64,000 nt of DNA, taken from Lagierella massiliensis. Its GTDB lineage: Bacteria > Bacillota > Clostridia > Tissierellales > Peptoniphilaceae. The stretch covers positions 496,001-560,000 of the forward strand of contig NZ_CYUO01000005.1 in NCBI RefSeq assembly GCF_001407835.1, given 5' to 3'. Every line of letters begins with the position of its first letter. Positions within the stretch are counted from its first letter, which is position 1. Of the stretch, positions 1 through 7,333 are shown piece after piece. A model generated the notes under the pieces. It did not search any database. It was given only the letters and a program-made list of their open reading frames with translations, and was not told the DNA's origin. A program made the position numbers and the translations under genes.

Positions 1-100
1 TCATATCTGAAAATAGTGAAACTATTCCAAATAAAATTATAAACACCATTGCTGGTGAAATTTTTTTTATTTTTTCTATCAACTCTCTCATCTCTTTCAT
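1..100 (-). CDS. MFS transporter, N-terminal fragment (runs off window)
   Basis: Read on the minus strand, an ATG at 100 opens a frame that stays open to the window edge and gives 33 residues. A charged start (MKEMRELIEKIKK) is followed by the hydrophobic stretch VFIILFGIVSLFSDM. That stretch resembles the first membrane helix of a major-facilitator subfamily whose members continue with a DMTYEGA-like motif. Only helix 1 is visible, so the substrate cannot be named. The gene is divergent from the acetyltransferase at 210. A second ATG at 91 is also possible; neither has a strong ribosome binding site. Confidence 0.5.
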   Translation of the reverse strand, partial: MKEMRELIEKIKKISPAMVFIILFGIVSLFSDM

Positions 101-209
101 TAAACTAATATCATTATATCAATTATATCTCTATATACAAAAGAAAGTTAAAATGAATTTGAAATGTAAGTATATTAATAGTAAAATTTAGTGTAATAAA
201 GAGGTGTTT

Positions 210-656
210 ATGAAAGTTCGAATAGTCGATGAAAAAATAAAATTAATTCCATTTTATAAAAATGAAATGGTTGCAATAGATTGGTATCAAGATAAAGATT
301 TGGTAAAACAGGTTTATAATGTTGAGGAGCCCTATACAATTGAAAAACTAAATAGAATGTATAGTTACTTAGATACTCACGGAGATTGTTTTTATATTGA
401 ATTTGAAAAGATACTTGTGGGAGATATTACACTTTGTGATGATGGAGAGATATCTATTGTCATATGCAGGGACTATCAAAACAAACATATTGGTAGAAAA
501 TGTGTTTTTGATATGATTGAACTTGCAAAAGAAAAAGGATTTAACAGAGTATATGCAAAAATATATTCATTTAATGCCCAAAGCCAGAAGATGTTTAAGA
601 AGATAGGATTTAAAAAAGAAGATAATGAACTATATGTGTTTAGATTGAAAAAATAA
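210..656 (+). CDS. GNAT family N-acetyltransferase
   Basis: A 149-residue cytoplasmic protein with the GNAT fold. The acetyl-CoA-binding region is visible as ICRDYQNKHIGRK (motif A, about residues 85-100), followed by a helix and then SFNAQSQKMFKKIGFKK, the usual FNxxxxxFxxxGF end of the domain. The length is normal for a stand-alone GNAT. I chose ATG 210 over the GTG at 204 because the Shine-Dalgarno GAGGTG overlaps that GTG. The substrate is not predictable. It is followed 19 bases later by a small membrane protein, so the two may be cotranscribed. Confidence 0.85.
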   Translation: MKVRIVDEKIKLIPFYKNEMVAIDWYQDKDLVKQVYNVEEPYTIEKLNRMYSYLDTHGDCFYIEFEKILVGDITLCDDGEISIVICRDYQNKHIGRKCVFDMIELAKEKGFNRVYAKIYSFNAQSQKMFKKIGFKKEDNELYVFRLKK

Positions 657-675
657 AATCAACTAAGGAGGAGAT

Positions 676-975
676 ATGGCAGATAAGATAATGTTAAGTA
701 AGTTTTTAAAATATGCTATTCAATTTGCAATACTTTATGGAGTGCTATTTGTCGTAGAACTTAGTTCAAGCAAAAAGGTTCCAAAGGTTTTAAGAACTTT
801 AATTATGACATTCTTAGGATTGCTATACGTTGTTTCAATAGCTACAACTGGAGTATATACTATTTTTGGAACTGGAGAACCAGTTTGGCAAAGAGTTATG
901 ACAGGACTGATTACCATAGTGCTTGCATGGTTTTTATATAAAACTGTAAAAAAGTATTGGAAGAATATTAAATAG
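676..975 (+). CDS. small membrane protein, function unknown
   Basis: A 99-residue protein with a strong AAGGAGGAG ribosome binding site just upstream. Three hydrophobic segments are visible at about residues 13-30, 40-62 and 72-88, and both ends are lysine-rich. This fits a small integral membrane protein with a cytoplasmic tail (KKYWKNIK). I do not recognise the family. It follows the GNAT gene closely and ends 7 bases before a relaxase wreck begins. Confidence 0.6.
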   Translation: MADKIMLSKFLKYAIQFAILYGVLFVVELSSSKKVPKVLRTLIMTFLGLLYVVSIATTGVYTIFGTGEPVWQRVMTGLITIVLAWFLYKTVKKYWKNIK

Positions 976-982
976 AAAGAAA

Positions 983-1383
983 GTGATAAAAATAGTAGAC
1001 AGTTTTCATTTTTCAGTAAACATAATATCAAGAGGAAAAGGAAAAAATGCAGCATATATAAATGGAGAAAAAATAAAATATGAATAGGACGGAGTAACCT
1101 ACGACTATACAAGAAAAGAAAAAGTATTAGTAAAAAATATAATATTGCCTGATCATATACCAAAAGAATTTAATGATAGGTCGACCTTATGGAATAAAGT
1201 AGAAATGGTAGAAAAAATTCTAATGCAAAACTATCAAGACAATTCATAATAGGACTAGCAAAAAAATTATCTTTAAGTGAAAATAAAAACCTAATTGAAA
1301 GATTTATAAAAGAAAATCTAACATCACAAGGAATGATAGTAGATTATGCAATTCATGATGAGAGTCAAGACAAAAATGGGTAA
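983..1383 (+). pseudogene. MobA/MobL relaxase, N-terminal remnant
   Basis: Frames read together give FHFSVNIISRGKGKNAAYINGEK, then LWNKVEMVEK, then NAKLSRQFIIGLAKKLS and KENLTSQGMIVDYAIHDE (written here as separate pieces). This is the conserved N-terminal path of MobA/MobL relaxases, which nick plasmid or integrative-element DNA for conjugation. It is broken by an in-frame TAG after KIKYE, by a frameshift in an A run near 1215, and by tandem stops at the end. The usual histidine cluster (HAHI) and everything after it are missing. The gene is dead and marks a lost mobilizable element. Confidence 0.75.
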
Positions 1384-1497
1384 TAATATTATGTAGGTTG
1401 AAAGTTTTACTAGATTAAGAATAGATTTTTTACGAAAATTGTTACTTGTCTTAAAGCTTGGTTAGGTTCTAATTCTAATGAAAGTGATGGCAAAATT

Positions 1498-2070
1498 ATG
1501 AAAGAAAAACTCATTATTAAAAAATTAAGAGAAGATCGCAGAAATGAAATCTACACAAATAGAGGAATTAACCCAATATTCCAGCTAAATCCAAAATCAA
1601 AAATTTTGATAATTGGGCAAGCTCCTGGGGAAAAGGTTGAAGAAACTGGTATTTTATTTAATGATAAGAGTGGGGAAAATCTTGTCAAATGGTTGGGTAT
1701 ATCGGAAGACGTCCTCCATAGTGAAGATTTTTCTATAATTCCAATGGATTTTTATTATCCTGGAAAGGGAAAATCGGGCGACAAGGGTCCTAGATCTTTT
1801 ATTGCAAAAGAATACCATCCACTATTATTAAATGAATTGAAGGATATAAAGTTAACCATTTTGATAGGAGCCTATGCTCAAAAGTTTTATTTAAAGGATA
1901 AATTTAAGAAAAATTTAACTGAAACAGTAAAATCTTACAAAGAATTTTTGCCAGAATATTTCCCAATAGCCCACCCAAGTCCTCTAAACAACAGGTGGAT
2001 AGCAAAAAATCCTTTTTTTAGAGAGGAGGTCTTGCCTGAGTTAAAGAAAATTGTAAAAAAGCTGAGATAA
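1498..2070 (+). CDS. uracil-DNA glycosylase family protein
   Basis: A 190-residue protein of the uracil-DNA glycosylase superfamily, which removes damaged or wrong bases from DNA by cutting the glycosidic bond. Motif 1 appears as IIGQAPGEKVEETG (about residues 38-51) and motif 2 as AHPSPLNNRW (about 158-167). FNDKSGENLVKWLGI between them fits the family 4-like and single-domain UDG-like proteins rather than classical Ung. There is no obvious four-cysteine iron-sulfur cluster, which argues against a true family 4 enzyme. It stands alone between a relaxase wreck and a cupin gene. The exact substrate is uncertain. Confidence 0.75.
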   Translation: MKEKLIIKKLREDRRNEIYTNRGINPIFQLNPKSKILIIGQAPGEKVEETGILFNDKSGENLVKWLGISEDVLHSEDFSIIPMDFYYPGKGKSGDKGPRSFIAKEYHPLLLNELKDIKLTILIGAYAQKFYLKDKFKKNLTETVKSYKEFLPEYFPIAHPSPLNNRWIAKNPFFREEVLPELKKIVKKLR

Positions 2071-2138
2071 ATTGTGTTTGTAAAAATTTATTGTATACCA
2101 TTTTTTTATGGTAATGGTCATCAACAAGGAGAGAAAAT

Positions 2139-2426
2139 ATGAAAAAAATAAGTGCGAATATTTTAGACGGCAAATTTGAGCATTTGGTGGATGAGGATAA
2201 TTTACAAATAACCCACCTACAAATCAAAAAGGGCGAAGAAATACCAAGTCACAAGTCAGATAAAAGTGTAGTAGTTGTAATTTATAAGGGCAAGGTAGAT
2301 TTTAAGGGAGAGAACGGAAACCAGATAATAATCCCAGGTGATATAATCACAATGGATCCTAATGAAATCCATGCTCTTAAGGCTCTTGAGGATAGCGATT
2401 TGATGGTTATAAAAGTAAGAATTTAA
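2139..2426 (+). CDS. cupin domain protein
   Basis: A 95-residue single-domain beta-barrel protein. The cupin pattern is recognisable: LQIKKGEEIPSHKSDKSVVVVIYKGKVDF (given in two pieces: residues 26-40, then a VVVIYKGKVDF strand) and a second motif PGDIITMDPNEIHALKAL with a histidine that commonly binds metal. Such small cupins are stress-linked or sensor proteins of unknown ligand. A good AAGGAGAG ribosome binding site lies 8 bases upstream. The leader contains a TACCAT/ATGGTA inverted repeat near 2097-2113 that could be an operator. A terminator follows directly. Confidence 0.7.
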   Translation: MKKISANILDGKFEHLVDEDNLQITHLQIKKGEEIPSHKSDKSVVVVIYKGKVDFKGENGNQIIIPGDIITMDPNEIHALKALEDSDLMVIKVRI

Positions 2427-2445
2427 GAATATATTTATCTAAGAT

Positions 2446-2478
2446 AGGCAGGTGGTTATTTTATCAACCTGCCTTTAA
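2446..2478 (+). terminator. Rho-independent terminator after the cupin gene
   Basis: AGGCAGGT pairs perfectly with ACCTGCCT across a 13-base loop and is followed by a T-rich tail. It begins 20 bases after the cupin stop codon. Confidence 0.7.
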
Positions 2479-2554
2479 TTTCTATATATTTAAGCACAAA
2501 TTTGGGGCATCATATATGAAAAAGACTTAGTCTTATTGAAATTACAGAGGTTTT

Positions 2555-2821
2555 ATGTTTTATAAGGCTAATTATCTTATTTTAGAAAGATATCGTGCTT
2601 GAAGATTATTTTATGAGGTGTAAGACAGTATTATTGTTGGATTTTCCAAAAATGAACCTGTAGTTAATTAATATTCAGGGAAGATTGTTGCTAATGGTCT
2701 TGTTGGTACCCATATCCATGGTTACGATGGCAAGCATTTTGTCCACACTTACAAAAGAATGAGCGGCATCCACCTAAAACAACAAGAAAGACTAACTATT
2801 AAAAGTCAAGAGGTGAAATAA
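2555..2821 (+). pseudogene. nagA: N-acetylglucosamine-6-phosphate deacetylase (nagA) remnant
   Basis: After an AGAGG ribosome binding site, the frames together read MFYKANYLILE, then VLEDYFM, DSIIVGFSKNEPVVN, and SGKIVANGLVGTHIHGYDG. This matches the start of NagA-type amidohydrolases up to the metal-binding HIHG motif. At least one frameshift and an in-frame TAA break it, and the catalytic barrel is missing. What follows (to 2821) is not NagA-like to my eye. Just downstream (about 2826-2893) a frame reads IGIDIDEK-stop-IKIG, which faintly resembles the start of a ROK sugar kinase. That would fit a lost amino-sugar operon but is weak. Confidence 0.5.
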
Positions 2822-2954
2822 AAAAATATAGGAATTGATATAGATGAAAAATGAATAAAAATAGGCACAACAGAAAGACCTAATATTTAATAAATTTTAA
2901 ATATTGTGTTCATAAGTTTTTTTGCTCATGAAATTGTAATTTTTTTCAAAAGAA

Positions 2955-3002
2955 TCTGTAAATGGTAAAGGCTACACCCGAGCATTGCTTGCCATTTACA
3001 GA
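2955..3002. repeat. 14-bp inverted repeat beside the IS110 remnant
   Basis: TCTGTAAATGGTAA at 2955-2968 pairs with TTGCCATTTACAGA at 2989-3002 (one G-T pair) across a 20-base loop. It lies in the non-coding end downstream of the minus-strand IS110 transposase remnant. It could be the transposase's transcription terminator or part of a structured RNA of the element. The sequence alone does not decide. Confidence 0.55.
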
Positions 3003-3038
3003 AGCTTTCTCAAAATTTAGTAAGCAGTTAAGCAAAAA

Positions 3039-3613
3039 CTAACTCTGCACTTGATAAGGTTCATTCTTAGTAAGAACAGCAAAAATAGTATGAATAAGCT
3101 TTCTATCAATAGCATTAGTAGCAACTAGATGATGTTTTCCTTTCAAAGAGCAGATTGAAACAAACCACGTCTAAGGTATGGAGATCCTCTTTTAGTTATA
3201 TGATTATAAGTAGATTCGTACTCACCTGATTGTGATATACTTGAATCAATACCTGCGTAAGCAACAAGTTTTGAAGGATTAGAAAATCTTTTAATATCAC
3301 CAATTTCACCTAATATAATAGCTGCATTAACAGAACCGATACCTGGAATAGTAGTAATTGGAGAAATAAGTTTTTCAAGTAAAACCTCAATTTCATTCTC
3401 AACATCAGAAACCTGATTTTGAATAAAAGAAATTTGCTCTATAAGCATTTTGATTTGAAGACTAAATGAGTCCAGGCAGAAATTAATACCAAAAGAAGAA
3501 GCCTTTTTAAAAAGCTCATTAATCTTCTTAGAAGCATAGTTTTTCCTATAAACAGATTCAAGAAAAGTATTCAAACTTATAGGAGATACAAAGTACTGAG
3601 AATCAGTCAACAT
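3039..3613 (-). pseudogene. IS110 family transposase, truncated and frameshifted
   Basis: The reading frame from 3613 to 3143 holds the C-terminal Transposase_20 domain: IPGIGSVNAAIILGEIGDI, then FSNPSKLVAYAGIDS and TKRGSPYLRRGLFQSA. After a frameshift near 3145 the protein continues as KGKHHLVATNAIDRKLIHTIF to a stop at 3039. The N-terminal RuvC-like DEDD catalytic domain is missing, because the sequence upstream of 3613 no longer encodes it. The element is therefore dead. IS110 elements lack terminal inverted repeats, so the borders cannot be drawn. Confidence 0.85.
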
Positions 3614-3801
3614 CTAACTTATACGTAAACAGTTAAAAGATTAGAGGACTCACTCTTTCAAGTACGAGATTAAATCTCAAGGAAGTGACGAGTACACTCT
3701 ATCTAATAACAATATTATACAGTAAAACTGAATAATACTTAGTCGAAAAAGGGTTATAGGTTACCTTTAACAACCTAAATACATTATATAAGGAAGGCAA
3801 T

Positions 3802-4833
3802 ATGAAAGTTAAAAAAATAGGAGTTGTAAGTCTATCTTCAGGAATTCTTGGAGAGGACTTAGCAGCACACCAAGTTGAAATTGGAAAAAAGAGATTAAAT
3901 GATATGGGTATTGAAGTTAAGTTTATGGAAAACTCTTTAAAGGGTTTAGACTATCTTGATAAAAATCCTTCAAAGAGGGCGGAGGATTTATTGAACGCAT
4001 TTAAAGACGACTCCATTGATATGATTCTTTGTGCTATTGGTGGAGAAGATACCTATAGACTACTACCATATCTATTTAAAAATGATGAATTGAAAAATGT
4101 TGTAAGTCAAAAGATATTTTTAGGTTTTTCCGACACCACAGTAAATCATCTTATGCTTCATAAACTTGGTATAAAAACTTTTTATGGACAGGCCTTCCTA
4201 ACAGAAGTGGCTGAGATAGATAATGAAATGCTACCATATTCAAAAAGCTATTTCAAAGAGCTTGTGAAGACCGGGACTATTAGTGAAATTAGGCCAAGTG
4301 ATATTTGGTATGACGAAAGAACAGACTTTTCTAAGATGGCAGTGGGGACTAAAAGACCATCGCATAAAAATAATGGGTATGAATTATTACAGGGAAGTGG
4401 AAAATTTTCTGGAGAGATTCTTGGTGGATGTATCGACACAATATATCAAATAATTAGTGAGGACTTTAAGGAGGCCTTTGACTTGGCAAATAAATATAAT
4501 TTATTTCCAAGTGCCAAAGATTGGAAGAATAAGATTTTACTTTTAGAGACAAGTGAAAACAAACCAGATCCAAAACTTTATAGGAAGATGATAAAGACAT
4601 TAAAATCTACGGGAATTTTTGATGAAGTTAATGGCGTTATTATTGGTAAGCCACAAGACGAAAAATATTATGAAGAGTATAAACAAATTTTAGTTGAAGA
4701 GATAGATAGTAACTTAAGTATTTTATATAACTTCAACGTTGGTCACGCTCTACCAAGATGTATAGTTCCATTTGGCGTGCCATGTGAAGTGGACTTTGAT
4801 AATCAAGTAATCAGATTTAATAATGAAAAGTAG
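3802..4833 (+). CDS. S66 family LD-carboxypeptidase (MccF-like)
   Basis: A 343-residue cytoplasmic serine peptidase of family S66. Members cut L,D-bonds in muropeptides (LdcA) or inactivate microcin C-type peptide-nucleotides (MccF). The nucleophile is Ser110 in GFSDTT. The predicted relay residues are Glu249 in LLLETSE and His315 in NVGHALPR, so the triad is intact. The sequence is nearer to MccF and its relatives than to LdcA, with a long middle region (SDIWYDERTDFSK). The start follows AAGGAAGG. Three genes (this, a DNA glycosylase, an oxidoreductase) are spaced by 2-6 bases and form an operon. Confidence 0.85.
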   Translation: MKVKKIGVVSLSSGILGEDLAAHQVEIGKKRLNDMGIEVKFMENSLKGLDYLDKNPSKRAEDLLNAFKDDSIDMILCAIGGEDTYRLLPYLFKNDELKNVVSQKIFLGFSDTTVNHLMLHKLGIKTFYGQAFLTEVAEIDNEMLPYSKSYFKELVKTGTISEIRPSDIWYDERTDFSKMAVGTKRPSHKNNGYELLQGSGKFSGEILGGCIDTIYQIISEDFKEAFDLANKYNLFPSAKDWKNKILLLETSENKPDPKLYRKMIKTLKSTGIFDEVNGVIIGKPQDEKYYEEYKQILVEEIDSNLSILYNFNVGHALPRCIVPFGVPCEVDFDNQVIRFNNEK

Positions 4834-4839
4834 GAGATT

Positions 4840-5355
4840 ATGACTGAAAAAGAAAGTAGATATGAAACCATAACCCACACTCTAAAGCCACTTTATAATA
4901 GTGAGTCAAAAATATTAATATTAGGTTCCTTTCCTTCGGTAAAGACTAGGGAATATGGATTTTTCTATGGCCATCCACAAAATAGATTTTGGCCTGTTAT
5001 GGAAAAACTATTCAATGTAGAACTCAGTAGAGACATTGATGAGAGAAGAGATTTTTTATTAAGTCATGACATTGCAGTTTTTGATTCCATATATGAATGT
5101 GACATAATCGGGTCAAGTGATGCAAGTATTAAAAATGTAAAGCCATCTAACTTGGTGGACATAGTTAAAAAAGCAGATATAAAACAAGTGTTTTGTAATG
5201 GAGGAACTTCCTATAAATACTATAAGAAGTACCACGCAAAGAAGCTTGGACTAAAGGGAGTAAAGCTTCCTTCCACAAGCCCTGCCAATGCAAGGTATAG
5301 ACTTGATGATTTGTTAGAAGAGTGGAGTGAGATACTGAAGTATATAGGGAGGTAG
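4840..5355 (+). CDS. DNA-deoxyinosine (hypoxanthine-DNA) glycosylase, UDG family 6
   Basis: A 171-residue DNA repair enzyme. The motif LILGSFPSVKTREYGFFYGH followed by PQNRFWPVMEKLF is characteristic of family 6 of the uracil-DNA glycosylase superfamily, which removes hypoxanthine arising from deaminated adenine. The C-terminal motif LPSTSPANARY fits the second active-site loop. The start is 6 bases after the S66 gene and the stop is 2 bases before the next gene, so translation is probably coupled. It is the second UDG-superfamily gene within 3.4 kb. Confidence 0.85.
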   Translation: MTEKESRYETITHTLKPLYNSESKILILGSFPSVKTREYGFFYGHPQNRFWPVMEKLFNVELSRDIDERRDFLLSHDIAVFDSIYECDIIGSSDASIKNVKPSNLVDIVKKADIKQVFCNGGTSYKYYKKYHAKKLGLKGVKLPSTSPANARYRLDDLLEEWSEILKYIGR

Positions 5356-5357
5356 TT

Positions 5358-6374
5358 ATGAAATTATTTGAAGAATATACTGATGGCAAAATAAAATTAA
5401 AAAACCATTTGGTTATGCCACCAATGTGCATGTATCAATGTAAGAAAGAGGACGGAGTTCCAACTGACTTTCATGTTGCCCACTACGGAGCAAGGGCTAT
5501 AGGACAGGTGGGAATGATAATTGTTGAAGCAACTGGGGTTATGGAAAACGGACGAATCACCGATAATTGTCTTGGACTTTGGAATGACGAACAGCTTGAA
5601 GGGCATAAGAGAATAGTTTCATCCATAAAGAACAATGGAAGTTATGCTGCAATACAACTTAACCATGCTGGAAGAAAATCTGAAACCAGTGGACTAAGAC
5701 ATATTGGACCAAGTGAAATAGAATATAATGACAAAGAGATAGATTATGAAGAAATGACTTTAGAAGATATTAATGAAGTAGTTTTAGCTTTTAAAGACGG
5801 AGCGAAAAGAGCGGACCTTGCAGGCTATGATGGCATAGAAATTCACGCTGCCCATGGATACCTAATACACCAATTTATAAGTCCTCTTGCAAACAAGAGA
5901 AAAGATAAATATGGCGAAGATAGATTTTTATTACTAAAAGAAATTGTTTCTGCAATTAAAGAGGTATGGCCAAGGAAAAAGGCACTTTGGATGAGAATAT
6001 CAGCTACAGACTATCATGAAGATGGAATAAAGGTAGAAGACTGGATTGATTTTTTAAATGAAAATAAGGACATAGTTGACTTTGTACATGTGTCAGCAGG
6101 AGCAGTTGTAAATGTGCCAATAAAAGTTTATCCAGGATATATGCTCCAATTTGCAAAGAGGATAAAGGAAGAAACTGGTTATAAGACAATTGGCGTTGGA
6201 AAGATAAAGACATTGGAGTTTTCAAGTTACGCATTAGAAGAAGGAGCTTGCGATTTAGTCGCCATAGGTAGAGAGCTTCTTAAAAATCCAAACCTATATA
6301 TAGATTTTGTTGAAGAGATGGGAAAAGGCGAAATACCTTTCTACTACAAGAGAGCTTACAGACAGCTTGACTAG
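5358..6374 (+). CDS. namA: NADH:flavin oxidoreductase / NADPH dehydrogenase (NamA/YqjM-like)
   Basis: A 338-residue FMN-dependent TIM-barrel enzyme of the old yellow enzyme family, class YqjM/NamA. Members reduce activated C=C bonds and nitro compounds. The N-terminal MPPMCMY carries the cysteine that tunes the flavin in YqjM. QLNHAGRKSE and the HAAHGYLIHQFISPLANKR region (about residues 165-185) carry substrate- and flavin-binding residues. GVGKIKTLEFSSYALEEG and AIGRELLKNP form the phosphate-binding end. The length is as expected. Last gene of the three-gene operon; the physiological substrate is unknown. Confidence 0.88.
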   Translation: MKLFEEYTDGKIKLKNHLVMPPMCMYQCKKEDGVPTDFHVAHYGARAIGQVGMIIVEATGVMENGRITDNCLGLWNDEQLEGHKRIVSSIKNNGSYAAIQLNHAGRKSETSGLRHIGPSEIEYNDKEIDYEEMTLEDINEVVLAFKDGAKRADLAGYDGIEIHAAHGYLIHQFISPLANKRKDKYGEDRFLLLKEIVSAIKEVWPRKKALWMRISATDYHEDGIKVEDWIDFLNENKDIVDFVHVSAGAVVNVPIKVYPGYMLQFAKRIKEETGYKTIGVGKIKTLEFSSYALEEGACDLVAIGRELLKNPNLYIDFVEEMGKGEIPFYYKRAYRQLD

Positions 6375-6395
6375 TTAACACATTAGGAGATAGAT

Positions 6396-7163
6396 ATGAA
6401 AAAAATAACTTTAGTTTCAGAACTTGCAGATTTTAAACCAAGGATATGGAGAAGGTTTGAAATTTCTGACCAAAACACCATACAAGATTTTATTGACTTA
6501 ACAATGATTATGTATGCAATGACAAATTCACATCTTCATCATCTATCAATTCCTGTAAAGGTAAGTGACTTTGTGCAGGAAAACTTAGATGAGAATGGAA
6601 AACTAAAAAAACCAATTCCCAAAAAACTTTATGATTTTGAACAAAATTATAGACCAAATCCAAATGTGTCCAAGTTCAATATTTATGACGAAGAGTACGA
6701 TTTGGATGAGATATCGGAAATGTTTGATGATGACTTTGATGATGGATATTATATTAGAAATTTTGATTTAGATAAAGGTCCAGATCCCAACTTTTTAAAT
6801 TACATGAAAAAACAAGACGATAATATATTATATATGCATCCAAGAATTACAAGAAGAGCCAGAAAGAAAAATAATCCACTTAAAAAGTTAGAAGAGTTAA
6901 ATCTAAGGGTTAGAGATAGACTTGACTTCTATTACGACTATGGTGACGATTGGCATATTAGATTTGATGTGGAAAAAATTGAAGAAGTTGAGAAAGATTT
7001 TGGTCCAGTTCCAAAGATCCTTAGGGGCAAGGGCTTTGGAATAATTGAAGATATTGGAGGTACATGGGGCCTGGAAGAAGCTTTTGAAGAAGAGCCTATA
7101 TTAAAGATATTTGATAAAGAAGATCTTCAAGATGCACTGGACGATATTTTCAAGGATTATTAA
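6396..7163 (+). CDS. plasmid pRiA4b ORF-3 family protein
   Basis: A 255-residue acidic protein. The opening ADFKPRIWRRFEISDQNTIQDF and the later DRLDFYYDYGDDWHIRFDVEK are the two hallmark blocks of the PRiA4_ORF3 domain: a beta strand with PRIWRR, then YDYGDDW. GxGxxIIEDIGGTWGLEEA follows. The biochemical function of the family is not established; many members sit on plasmids or beside mobile genes. The middle (residues 85-130) is very rich in Asp and Glu. It has its own ribosome binding site (TAGGAGATAG) and a terminator after it. Confidence 0.8.
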   Translation: MKKITLVSELADFKPRIWRRFEISDQNTIQDFIDLTMIMYAMTNSHLHHLSIPVKVSDFVQENLDENGKLKKPIPKKLYDFEQNYRPNPNVSKFNIYDEEYDLDEISEMFDDDFDDGYYIRNFDLDKGPDPNFLNYMKKQDDNILYMHPRITRRARKKNNPLKKLEELNLRVRDRLDFYYDYGDDWHIRFDVEKIEEVEKDFGPVPKILRGKGFGIIEDIGGTWGLEEAFEEEPILKIFDKEDLQDALDDIFKDY

Positions 7164-7173
7164 AAAAATTATT

Positions 7174-7204
7174 AAAGGGAATTCGAAAGGATTCTCTTTT
7201 TTTA
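7174..7204 (+). terminator. Rho-independent terminator
   Basis: AAAGGGAAT pairs with ATTCTCTTT (one G-T) around an 8-base loop and is followed by a run of T. It follows the pRiA4b-like gene. Confidence 0.65.
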
Positions 7205-7333
7205 TACCACTAAAAGGATTCTTCATGATAAGATATAGAAAAGGAAAGAAAAGAGGGATCATGATGGCAGTAACTTTCTAACAAAAATAAAATGCAAAAT
7301 AAAAATTGAATAGCGAAATTGTTAGGAGGTTAT

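Noticed and set aside
735-1163. 142-codon minus-strand frame over the membrane protein and relaxase remnant
   Set aside because: Antisense shadow: low-complexity Leu/Phe composition, no ribosome binding site, and the plus strand explains the sequence.
2826-2893. IGIDIDEK-stop-IKIG frame resembling the start of a ROK sugar kinase
   Set aside because: Only about ten residues match, with a stop inside; too short to call, mentioned only in the nagA remnant entry.
7319-7333. TTG start 15 bases upstream for the ABC-F gene
   Set aside because: The Shine-Dalgarno AGGAGG would lie inside the coding sequence; ATG 7334 is correctly spaced.
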